From Berkiella_A sp050252335 (GTDB lineage Bacteria; Pseudomonadota; Gammaproteobacteria; Berkiellales; Berkiellaceae): a stretch of DNA of 64,000 nucleotides. The notes under the pieces are model-generated. The model saw nothing but the letters and a program-made list of their open reading frames with translations, was not told the DNA's origin and did not search any database. The DNA lies in the NCBI GenBank assembly GCA_050252335.1, contig JBFWLB010000001.1:1-64000 (forward strand), given 5' to 3'. Positions 19,243 to 26,930 of this stretch are shown piece by piece (positions within the stretch are counted from its first letter, which is position 1; each line of letters opens with the position of its first letter). Made by a program: the position numbers and the translations under genes.

Positions 19243-19558
19243 CCCGGGGCTTAAGATGCTAGATTGGCTTAGACGTTAGTGATGTGTGAATCATGAATCC
19301 ACAGTAAATAATGCATGTATTAGGAAAAAATAGTGCTTTTATAGGTTAAGCTTTACTTCTTGTTGGAGAAAATTTAGCAGGGATTCGATATGACAGCCCC
19401 TTTTGTTTCTTCCTTCAGAACCATTATTGCGCCTGCATAATGGCAATCAAAGCTTTGCGTTTATCAGCGTAGATAGAACGTTGGTCTAAAGTAATATAAC
19501 TATGTTTTTATGCAGATGTTAGAATGATGGCAATATTGGGTTATTGTTAGGGCTTAGA
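19243..19558. other. Gene-free stretch before the ankyrin-like gene
   Basis: These 316 bases hold no credible gene, no recognisable RNA and none of the repeat families. They presumably include the promoter of the ankyrin-like gene, but I cannot single out a convincing -35/-10 pair. Confidence 0.4.
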
Positions 19559-21172
19559 ATGTTTAGTAATCATCTTATCAGAAATCAACAAGAAGAAGCT
19601 GGGCACTTGTTATATAAGGCCATCGAGGCTGGAAATGCACAAGATGTAGATGAATTATTATCACTCACAGACTACTTTCCTGAATTATATCAGGTGAAAC
19701 CAGAAATCAAAACGAATGAAGAAGCGTTAGATTATCCATATGAACATCCTTTGGCACTAGCGACACACAATCCTAGAATTTTTGAAAAAATACTTTATGC
19801 ATACAGTGGAGCGTTTAGTTTATTCGATATAGAGAATGCATTAAAAAAGTCGGTTTGGATTGGATTATGGGATCCCATTGAACTTTTACTTCGATCCTAT
19901 CCAGTGATAAGTGATGATTGCAAAGGCGTTGCTTTAAGGATTTCTGTCCAGATGCAGCATGCAAATATTACGCAAAAAATACTGGAGCTATTTAGCAGTA
20001 AAATTAATAAAGTATACAAGTTAATATCCTTAAGATGTGCACTCATAAATCAAAATATTGATATATTAAATTTATTATTGCGAGATGATTCTGTGATAGA
20101 AGCATCAATTCATTCCATCAAAAGTGTTTTTCAACAAGTAGGGATTAACTTTCCTCATCTAGAGCCTATTAAACCTGGTTACGAAGAGATTGTTAATCAG
20201 ATAACAAGTGTGCCTGGTGTGAGTCTGATTAGAGAAATATATTTGGAATGTTCAAAGGAATATAGTCCATGTAATGATATTGAGAATGAAAATATCAGAA
20301 ATTTTCTTAAAGAAAATTCTCACAAAATCAAAAAGGGCTATAAAAAAGCAGCTTTAGAATTAGCTGTTGCAGAAGGACGGGTAGATATACTAAATGCACT
20401 TTTATCTGATTCTTCTATTAAAGAGATAGCTACATGGAATAATAATATTACATTGCGCGAGGCTAAAAGAAGTTATGCAGAAGGTAAAGCGCGTATTGTT
20501 AGTAAATTGATGCGCATTCCAGCAGTAGCGCTTCTGGAAAAAGCAGAATCTCAAAATGATAAAAGTTTATTAGAGCAATACATGAAGCCAAGTGATAAAG
20601 GTCGGGCTTTAGTAATAGCGAGTGAGAATGATAATCTGGATTTTGCAAAATCAATACTTACTGTATGGCGGACACAGATTTCTGAAAAATATAAAATGAA
20701 TGCATTGGCAAAAGCAATTGAAGAAGAAAAACTTGATACTTTTTTAATGCTTCTAGAGGATTTTTCATCGTTCCCCAAGCAGCTTAACGATGATAATAAA
20801 GGTCGACTGTTTAATATCGCCATTGTCAATGGCAGTAATATGTTTGTGAAATTGATGATTGAGAAATGGCATAAAACGATACCTGCCTTGTATATGAAAG
20901 ATGCACTTGTTAATGCTGTGAGAGGTTGTCATATTAATGTTTTTGATATACTTTTAGAGAATGAAGTGATTTTTGACATTGTAATGCATGATAAAGTCTT
21001 TGAAAGCGCTCTCAGACAAGAAATTCAAGATGGATTTTATGATGCTGAAACAGATGAGATTTCTACAATCTATCAACGAATGGTTGATAAATTAAATATG
21101 CAGTTAACAGCCATTCATATTGTTAATGAAGACCAAAATTGTGAGAATGCAAAAAATAAATTAAGCCCTTAA
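19559..21172 (+). CDS. Ankyrin-like repeat protein (537 aa)
   Basis: No enzyme family is recognised. At least five helical repeats of about 33-70 residues follow the ankyrin-like pattern ALxxAxxxxxxDxxxxLL; examples are YKKAALELAVAEGRVDILNA, KGRALVIASENDNLDFAKSI and YKMNALAKAIEEEKLDTFLM. The N-terminal part has a similar unit, GHLLYKAIEAGNAQDVDELL. ATG 19559 is chosen because AGGG lies 6 bases upstream; a TTG at 19544 is also in frame. No signal peptide is seen. Such divergent ankyrin proteins are common secreted effectors in amoeba-associated Legionellales; that role is an inference. Confidence 0.75.
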   Translation: MFSNHLIRNQQEEAGHLLYKAIEAGNAQDVDELLSLTDYFPELYQVKPEIKTNEEALDYPYEHPLALATHNPRIFEKILYAYSGAFSLFDIENALKKSVWIGLWDPIELLLRSYPVISDDCKGVALRISVQMQHANITQKILELFSSKINKVYKLISLRCALINQNIDILNLLLRDDSVIEASIHSIKSVFQQVGINFPHLEPIKPGYEEIVNQITSVPGVSLIREIYLECSKEYSPCNDIENENIRNFLKENSHKIKKGYKKAALELAVAEGRVDILNALLSDSSIKEIATWNNNITLREAKRSYAEGKARIVSKLMRIPAVALLEKAESQNDKSLLEQYMKPSDKGRALVIASENDNLDFAKSILTVWRTQISEKYKMNALAKAIEEEKLDTFLMLLEDFSSFPKQLNDDNKGRLFNIAIVNGSNMFVKLMIEKWHKTIPALYMKDALVNAVRGCHINVFDILLENEVIFDIVMHDKVFESALRQEIQDGFYDAETDEISTIYQRMVDKLNMQLTAIHIVNEDQNCENAKNKLSP

Positions 21173-21184
21173 TCTTGTTGTTTT

Positions 21185-21280
21185 GTTCGTAAAGTGAATA
21201 TTTTCTCAGTCTGTAAACTGAGGAATTTTCATTCGTGAAGATACCTCAGTTCAAAAAGCTGAGGTATTCCCACTAATTTA
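21185..21280. repeat. Pair of hairpins downstream of the ankyrin-like gene
   Basis: CTCAG-7-CTGAG (21206-21222) is followed by the stronger ATACCTCAG-9-CTGAGGTAT (21241-21267). The block begins with TTCGTAAAGTGAA, a decayed version of the TTCGC-AAA-GCGAA end found on the family B and D elements. It may be a remnant element or a weak terminator. Confidence 0.4.
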
Positions 21281-21404
21281 TACTAGATTGTCATCATATC
21301 GAGTCTAGAATAAAAGCAGAAAATATTGAAACTCAAGTCTTTTTAGTAACTTCTTGTAGGGAACAGCTCTGAGGTTTCATCCCAAATTAAGTCTCTTTCT
21401 TATT

Positions 21405-21577
21405 GATGAGCATTGCGAATCAGAATCCCACTTTTTGAAGGGGGATGCGCACTAGCAAGTGCGCAAGGGGGATTTATGCTGGGGGCTAAGCTCAAGCAGC
21501 TAAATCCCTCTGCACGTACAGCTGCGCTGCACGTGCGTCTCCCTTTACAAAAGTGAGAAGATGTTCGCTTTGCGAAC
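21405..21577 (+). repeat. Family B palindromic element, copy B1
   Basis: A 173-bp non-coding element. Its arms CCCACTTTTTGAAGGGG and TCCCTTTACAAAAGTGAG form an imperfect inverted repeat, with an inner GGGGGATTTATGC/GCTAAATCCCTC pair and a GCGCACT/AGTGCGC hairpin between. It ends in GTTCGC-TTT-GCGAAC. Copy B3 has the same length and about 92% identity by eye in inverse orientation. A half-element fragment (21649-21683) lies just downstream. This accounts for most of the gene-free stretch 21173-21746. Confidence 0.85.
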
Positions 21578-21648
21578 GAAGAAAAAGACAGTAGGTATTA
21601 ACTCCAAACTCATCGCTGTTAACTAAATAATTCGTGGGGATACCTTAG

Positions 21649-21683
21649 CTTTACAAAGTGGGATCTTATTCGCTGCGCTCATC
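21649..21683 (+). repeat. Family B end fragment
   Basis: TTTACAAAGTGGGAT followed by ATTCGCTGCGCTCATC matches the outer end of the family B elements (compare 28298-28330 and 38540-38575). Only the terminal arm is present, as expected of a decayed or partial copy. Confidence 0.55.
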
Positions 21684-21746
21684 AGGAATTCTATTGAAAA
21701 TTAATATTACACTGTAGTAGTTCTATTGGAGATATAAAATTCAAGC

Positions 21747-23060
21747 TCAATATAAAGGCAGATTCCTAGCAATATATTGTTTAAAGCCCTCAATATCTGC
21801 GGCGGCAGTTTGTATTTTCTGAACACCTAAATTAAGCATTTCTTGTGAAGCAGTTAGGGATAAACGTATGTAGCTTTGCTCATAGCTTTCTTGCGCGCCG
21901 AAGGCTCGTTGATCTAAGACAGCAACTTGATGAGCATAAAGTGCAAACATTTGGAAAATAGTAGATGGAGAGCTGAGTTTTTTAATATTCTCTGGTAAAT
22001 TTTTATAAACTTCAGAAATACCTAAATGTTCACAAATCTCAGTGATATTGGGGTATAAATACATTGCTCCTTGAGGAATGGCGCAGTGTATGCCTTTAAT
22101 ATCATTTAAGGCTTTTGCAATGCTATCTCTGCGTTGCTGATAGGTAGAGACTATTTTCTCCAGATAATCCGAGGCTTGAGGGTGCCTGAATGCAGCTGCT
22201 GCTGCCTCTTGATGATAGGCAGGCACACACGAAAAATAGTTAATATTCAGCTTTTTGAATATCTCCGCTTCTTCTATTGTGGGTAGGACAGCGTAACCAA
22301 CTCTCCCACCTGTCCAAGAAAAATTCTTAGAAAGTCCACTACTGATGATCGTTCTCTCTTGCATCCCTGGAATGCTTGCTACAGAATGGTGTGATTGTTG
22401 ATCGAATATCAAATCCTCATAGATTTCATCAGAATATATTCTTACATTCTTATGGCATTTTGACAGAATAACGTCTGCGATCGCTTCTGCCTCTCTTTGT
22501 GAAAGCATTGAGCCAGTAGGGTTAGAAGGGAAATTTAAATAAATGAGTTTTGTTTTTGGTGTGATTGCATCTGCAAGTTGCTCTGCTGTCATCACAAAAT
22601 GAGACTCTTCTTTTAAGAAAATAGGCACTGCTTTGGCGCCTAGATAGTTAATAAAGATTTCATAAATTGGAAATCCAGGAATTGCATAGATAACTTCGTC
22701 ACCTTTATTGCAATAAATTTGTTGGGCAAAGCCGACAGAAGTCTTTGAGCCAGGAAAAACAACAATTTGTTCTGGAACAACGGATATTTTTTGTCTTTGC
22801 TTGATGCGTTCACAAATGGCCTCTCGGAATGAAAGTAAGCCCTTGGGATCGCAGTAGTGAGTATTATTTTTATCCAGCTGAGCTTTGATCTCGTCTTTTA
22901 TAAAATGAGGGATATCAAAATTGGGATCACCAATGTTTAATTTAACCACATCTAAGCCAGATGCCTGTATTTTAGTGATATGATCGCCAATCTTGAAAGC
23001 GCTTTCTGTTTCCAAATGGATTATATTATCTGCTAGTAATTTCATGAGCTTGTTCTTCAT
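21747..23060 (-). CDS. PLP-dependent class I/II aminotransferase (437 aa)
   Basis: Fold type I aminotransferase of the aspartate/aromatic group. Visible signatures are LNIGDPNFDIP at the N-terminus, FPGSKTS (phosphate binding), NFPSNPTG, YSDEIYED (Asp pairing with the PLP ring nitrogen), SGLSKNFSWTGGRVG with the Schiff-base Lys, and RLSLTAS with the substrate-carboxylate Arg. The active site is complete, so it is probably functional, but the amino acid is not predictable. It overlaps the upstream degenerate ATP-grasp gene by 35 bp (23026-23060), implying co-translation; Met6 (23045) is an alternative start. Together with the ATP-grasp gene it suggests an amino-acid-derived product. Confidence 0.85.
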   Translation of the reverse strand: MKNKLMKLLADNIIHLETESAFKIGDHITKIQASGLDVVKLNIGDPNFDIPHFIKDEIKAQLDKNNTHYCDPKGLLSFREAICERIKQRQKISVVPEQIVVFPGSKTSVGFAQQIYCNKGDEVIYAIPGFPIYEIFINYLGAKAVPIFLKEESHFVMTAEQLADAITPKTKLIYLNFPSNPTGSMLSQREAEAIADVILSKCHKNVRIYSDEIYEDLIFDQQSHHSVASIPGMQERTIISSGLSKNFSWTGGRVGYAVLPTIEEAEIFKKLNINYFSCVPAYHQEAAAAAFRHPQASDYLEKIVSTYQQRRDSIAKALNDIKGIHCAIPQGAMYLYPNITEICEHLGISEVYKNLPENIKKLSSPSTIFQMFALYAHQVAVLDQRAFGAQESYEQSYIRLSLTASQEMLNLGVQKIQTAAADIEGFKQYIARNLPLY

Positions 23061-24141
23061 TATTGTGGTTGAACAGAGAGTACATAATATGTTTAAGATA
23101 ACTAAAAGGATGACGATAGATTAAATCCTTGAGCATTATTTTACTGATAGCGGTTCCTTCACCTGAGAGTGGAGTCTCATGCATACTGAGATCTGGATAG
23201 CAACATGGACTGATAAACAATGGCTGTGTATGCGATGATTCACTAATATCTTTGCAAGATATATTGAAAGAAATACACTCTAAATTGAGCACAGTAGAAG
23301 CCTTTGTTAGCACTTGAGCAATGTGTGGATGAATACGTTTCATGTCAAAAGATTGTGTGCTGCCACCGCGTTGTGGGCTTGGATCAAGCGTTAAAATTAT
23401 TTTTTCCTCTGCTTCAGGAATATAGTCTAAGCTTAAACCTAGGCTATGTAAATTTTCTTTGTAGCCCAGATCCATTTTTAATAAGCCAATGTCAATGGTT
23501 TCTGTTAATGCATTCCTTCTGTCATTTTCAATCTCCATGAGTTGAGCAATGGTGTGAAGACCATCGCCGATGATGGAAGCCGAATGTAAAGAAACACAAC
23601 TAAGAATTTTATTTTTAAATAAGAATACATTGTATGATTTTAAGGTGGGATCAAATTCTTCTATGACAATTTCTTCGCACTCCTCAAATACTAATTTCAT
23701 ATGCTCTAGTAAGTTGTGTTGTGTTCCTATATTGCAAATAGTATCTGCTTGATAGGCAAAATCATAAGCAGTCATGATGTTAACAGGGAGTTTTAAAGAG
23801 TTGAGTGACCAATTTTTATTTTCAAACGCCTCTTTTTTTATTTTTATCATTTTTGTGACGGGCAGTTGAGCGCGTCTTAAGATTTTGTTTACCAGCAGTC
23901 TGTCAATCCCAATAATAACGTTCGCTTGAATCGAGAAACTATTGATTCTATTCCAGAAGAAATAATTACGATTGCCCAATGGGATCTCAATCATCCAAAA
24001 ATCATCATGCTCAATGATGGGGAGGCGCAATAGTTCTGCTGATTTTTTGTATAGCCTGGTGTTAATATACATGCGTTTAGCTAAGACATAGAAATGATAT
24101 CGAATACTAAAATTGTAGTGTATATCTGCTGAAGGTGACAT
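23026..24141 (-). CDS. Degenerate ATP-grasp-like protein, probable pseudoenzyme (371 aa)
   Basis: Paralogue of the divergent gene at 24135: both share INxxLY, GDGxHxIxxLMxIENxRR and the PDxSxHExP tail. It has lost the key catalytic positions: the nucleotide-binding Lys is Met123 (IMT for AKP), the Gly-rich loop FGGMD reads AYQAD, the first magnesium Asp is Asn293 (SFN for GFD), and the ExN magnesium pair is Ser311/Cys313 (SPC for EAN). The fold is kept and the frame is open, so it is more likely a partner or regulatory subunit than junk. Start at 24141 overlaps the opposite gene; Met24 (24072) is an alternative. It is followed directly by the aminotransferase. Confidence 0.75.
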   Translation of the reverse strand: MSPSADIHYNFSIRYHFYVLAKRMYINTRLYKKSAELLRLPIIEHDDFWMIEIPLGNRNYFFWNRINSFSIQANVIIGIDRLLVNKILRRAQLPVTKMIKIKKEAFENKNWSLNSLKLPVNIMTAYDFAYQADTICNIGTQHNLLEHMKLVFEECEEIVIEEFDPTLKSYNVFLFKNKILSCVSLHSASIIGDGLHTIAQLMEIENDRRNALTETIDIGLLKMDLGYKENLHSLGLSLDYIPEAEEKIILTLDPSPQRGGSTQSFDMKRIHPHIAQVLTKASTVLNLECISFNISCKDISESSHTQPLFISPCCYPDLSMHETPLSGEGTAISKIMLKDLIYRHPFSYLKHIMYSLFNHNNEEQAHEITSR

Positions 24142-25298
24142 TAAATTTTGAAATTGCGCACAATGCTTGTATTCAAAACCAGTTTTATTATCTTGCTATA
24201 ATTGAAGTACCCGCAAAGAATGATTATATCATCGGTCAATGGAACATGAACGCTAATATAACAAAGAGAAAAGAACAGCCAAATTTGCCGATCAATGCAA
24301 AACTATATTATCAAACAGCGCTTGATTTAGGTTTGCCAGTTCATTTTTATTCAGATGAACACTGTATGCAAGTTAAACTGGAAAATAAATACTATTACTT
24401 CAAAGGCTCGATTACACCGCTGAATCTCCGTTCAGATAGTTTCGTATCCGATAATAAAGCAGTTATGAATAAACTGTTGAAGGATGCGGGGATTCCCGTT
24501 GCCAATGCGGCATTGGTGTCAAGAGAAGATTTTAATAAATCAACCTGGGGAATAGGGAATTTAAAATTTCCATTAGTGGCAAAACCCACGAGTTTTACCT
24601 TTGGCGGCATGGATGTGCTTTGTAATATTAAAAATTATGAATTGCTTGAGAAGCATTTAGCTTTTTGTTTTGAAATGCATGAATTTGTTTCTGTCGAAGA
24701 GTTTCATGGTGGATTACGCTCATATAGAGCACTTTTGTTAGATAATAAAGTCATTGGTTTGCTAGAAAGAATTCCTGCGCGCGTTTTTGGTGATGGTGTG
24801 CATAATATTAGTGAATTAATGGCGATTGAAAATGAACGTAGGAAACCCTACATTGGAAAAGTAAGTATTGATGAATTATCTGTGAATGAAGAATATGCAA
24901 TTCGCATGGAGGAGCTTGGTATTACTTTGGAGACCATTCCTAAAAAAGGTGAGGTCGTGATGTTATGCTATTGTTCTAATGCTTTATGGGGTGGCACGAT
25001 GGAAGCTTTAGATATCTCTCTTATTTGCGAAGAGAACATTGATCTGATTTGTCGTGCGGCTAAACGCTTAAATTTAAAATTGGTTGGTTTTGATCTTGCC
25101 TGCGAGGATATTTCCAAGCCTATTGAACAACCCGGCTCTACAGGCATCATTATTGAAGCAAACTCAAATCCTGATATTAGTATTCATGAGAATCCGCTCT
25201 ATGGTGAAGCGAATCGTGTCTCTCTTAAAATTTTTGAAAGTATTTTGAAGCGACATCCACGCTTATATGCCAAGTTGTGGTGGAAATATTTTCGGTAA
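24135..25298 (+). CDS. ATP-grasp ligase resembling the GshAB/cyanophycin-synthetase domain (387 aa)
   Basis: Carboxylate-amine ligase fold. Seen: Lys150 in PLVAKP, Gly-rich SFTFGGMD (153-160), the hinge SVEEF (186-190), ERIPARVFGDGVHNI (211-225), GFD with Asp320, and EANSNPDIS with Glu341 and Asn343 as magnesium ligands. ERxPAxVxGDG is characteristic of the ATP-grasp domain of GshAB/GshF and CphA. It should join an amino acid or peptide to another amine, but the substrates are unknown. The GTG start at 24135 overlaps the divergent gene by 7 bp and lacks a ribosome-binding site; ATG 24246 (Met38) is a plausible alternative, leaving room for promoters. Confidence 0.8.
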   Translation: MTLNFEIAHNACIQNQFYYLAIIEVPAKNDYIIGQWNMNANITKRKEQPNLPINAKLYYQTALDLGLPVHFYSDEHCMQVKLENKYYYFKGSITPLNLRSDSFVSDNKAVMNKLLKDAGIPVANAALVSREDFNKSTWGIGNLKFPLVAKPTSFTFGGMDVLCNIKNYELLEKHLAFCFEMHEFVSVEEFHGGLRSYRALLLDNKVIGLLERIPARVFGDGVHNISELMAIENERRKPYIGKVSIDELSVNEEYAIRMEELGITLETIPKKGEVVMLCYCSNALWGGTMEALDISLICEENIDLICRAAKRLNLKLVGFDLACEDISKPIEQPGSTGIIIEANSNPDISIHENPLYGEANRVSLKIFESILKRHPRLYAKLWWKYFR

Positions 25299-25407
25299 AT
25301 CATTTCTTTCATTTATAGCATTTAAGAAACAGGCAATACATGAAAGCCAGTTACTTTTTGTGTTAGCATATACCCACATGTGAAGAGCGTATCTAAATAA
25401 GCGTGTA

Positions 25408-25659
25408 ATGGCACTGAAAATTACAGACGATTGTATTAATTGTGATGCCTGTGAGCCGGAATGCCCAAATATAGCCATCTCACAAGGCGAAGATATTTAT
25501 GAGATCAATCCACATCAATGTACAGAGTGTGTTGGGCATTTCGCTCAGCCACAATGTCAGGCAGTTTGTCCGGTGGATTGTATTACATTGCATGAAGACT
25601 ATGTTGAAAGTAAAGATGAATTGCAGGAAAAATATCAGCAACTTATCCGTATCAAATAA
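25408..25659 (+). CDS. YfhL-family 2[4Fe-4S] ferredoxin
   Basis: Small electron carrier of 83 aa with the YfhL arrangement: CINCDACEPECP (residues 9-20) binds most of one cluster, and CTECVGHFAQPQCQAVCP with its long insertion binds the second. All eight cluster cysteines plus the extra family Cys are present. This gene normally sits beside coaD in gammaproteobacteria such as Pseudomonas; here the accessory island separates the two. Confidence 0.92.
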   Translation: MALKITDDCINCDACEPECPNIAISQGEDIYEINPHQCTECVGHFAQPQCQAVCPVDCITLHEDYVESKDELQEKYQQLIRIK

Positions 25660-25686
25660 ATCTCAATTTGCGCTTATCTTTATTTA

Positions 25687-26547
25687 TCATTGCTTATCTT
25701 TGAGTTCAAAGTTACAGCTTGTACCATTCTCATATTCGCATCTTTTTTCGCAGCCCTCTACTTCACAAGGTTGCCAAGCATTACTTGGCATGATTGCTTT
25801 ATGGTTACTGGCACCTTTGATCACGATCCAGGTATTACTGATCTCTTCTTCATTATGAGCAGGACCAATACGATAGTAACAGTCTATGTAGGTGCCATCA
25901 AACAAGCTTTGAAAGGGCTTTTTAACAGCTTCATCATCTCGTAGTGGTCTAAAAGTGAAGTCCACCCACCAATGCATATCTATATCAGACCATTGCCCTG
26001 TATCGAGATGGCCATTCACTATACGGGGTATGGGGCATTCGAAACGATCTTTTTCTATCATTTTATTAATGGTGTTCATCATATTGTCAGCATGCTCTGG
26101 TTCAGAATGGTTTTGCTGTACAGATGAGAGTGCAGGTTCCGAGGGGAGCGTTTGGTTACTTTGTTCTGTAACAGCGGCAGCATTGCTGTTTGGGGAGGCT
26201 AGGGTTTCTGCTGCATGCCTTGTTTGGCATTCAGTGAGCCTTAGATGAAGCGAGTCATAGTTTTTTTGTAGGCTTTGTTTTTCTTGAGCCATTTTTTCGA
26301 GTTGCTGCGCATAAAGCGCTGCTTGTGCGGCTTCTGCTTCAGGGCTTGTTGCTTGTGCATAGGAGGCTTTTATTTGACGGATTTCATTTTCTAGAACCGT
26401 TATTTTTGTTTGTGCTTTGTTTAAGGCAAGATTTTTGTCCGTGAGCTGTTGCTGAAAATATTGATGATAAACAAAGACTAAGCCTAAGCTAGCGCCGAGT
26501 AGTAGCAAAAGAAAGAGATGAATAATCAGTGATTTGCCCTGTGTCAT
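25687..26547 (-). CDS. Hypothetical membrane-anchored coiled-coil protein with Cys-rich C-terminus
   Basis: No family recognised; 286 aa. A signal-anchor helix (about residues 7-27, LIIHLFLLLLLGASLGLVFV) is followed by a coiled coil (about 30-110, rich in Gln, Lys, Glu and Ala), a low-complexity linker, and a compact C-terminal domain (about 165-286). That domain holds seven cysteines, in FECPIP, DCYYRIG, QPCEVEGCEKRCEYE and SCNFE, suggesting periplasmic disulfides. It converges on the ferredoxin gene. A periplasmic or envelope role is inferred from topology only. Confidence 0.7.
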   Translation of the reverse strand: MTQGKSLIIHLFLLLLLGASLGLVFVYHQYFQQQLTDKNLALNKAQTKITVLENEIRQIKASYAQATSPEAEAAQAALYAQQLEKMAQEKQSLQKNYDSLHLRLTECQTRHAAETLASPNSNAAAVTEQSNQTLPSEPALSSVQQNHSEPEHADNMMNTINKMIEKDRFECPIPRIVNGHLDTGQWSDIDMHWWVDFTFRPLRDDEAVKKPFQSLFDGTYIDCYYRIGPAHNEEEISNTWIVIKGASNHKAIMPSNAWQPCEVEGCEKRCEYENGTSCNFELKDKQ

Positions 26548-26930
26548 GATGCTTTTAATGCGTTATAAAGTGCTGGTAACTACTTTGGGTTATCGAGCTA
26601 ATAATCTTAAAGCTTTAGCTGTATTTATATGCAGTCATGTGGCTCGGATTTGTCTATGAAACTATTAATAAGCCTATCAACAAAATAGTAATCTTTTAAA
26701 TGCCCCTTAGATATTAGTTATCATTCAAAATTTTTTGTATTAGGCTGGATTTTCAAGCAAAATATGTATCTTGTGCTGAGTATTAGGTGTAAGTAATCGT
26801 ACCACCATACAGCGAGGCTCAGAATAGCTTGTGGATTGCTGAGTTGCTGAGAACTGAGCGTGTAGCTTAGAATCATGTTGTATGAATAATTTTTTATGTT
26901 TGTTATATAAATAATTCCGAGGATAAGATA
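26548..26930. other. Divergent intergenic region before the desaturase
   Basis: These 383 bases separate two divergent genes and should hold both promoters. TATATAA near 26905 could be a -10 for the desaturase, but no matching -35 is evident. No RNA gene or family A-D repeat is seen. Confidence 0.35.

Noticed and set aside
19443..19500. Small open frames in the gap before the ankyrin-like gene
   Set aside because: They are shorter than 20 codons and lack ribosome-binding sites or any recognisable sequence.
21405..21577. Palindromic repeats read as a CRISPR array
   Set aside because: Copies are kilobases apart, in both orientations, and there are no regular spacers or cas genes.
17731..25298. 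Island as a prophage or integrative element
   Set aside because: No integrase, phage gene, tRNA target or flanking direct repeat is visible.
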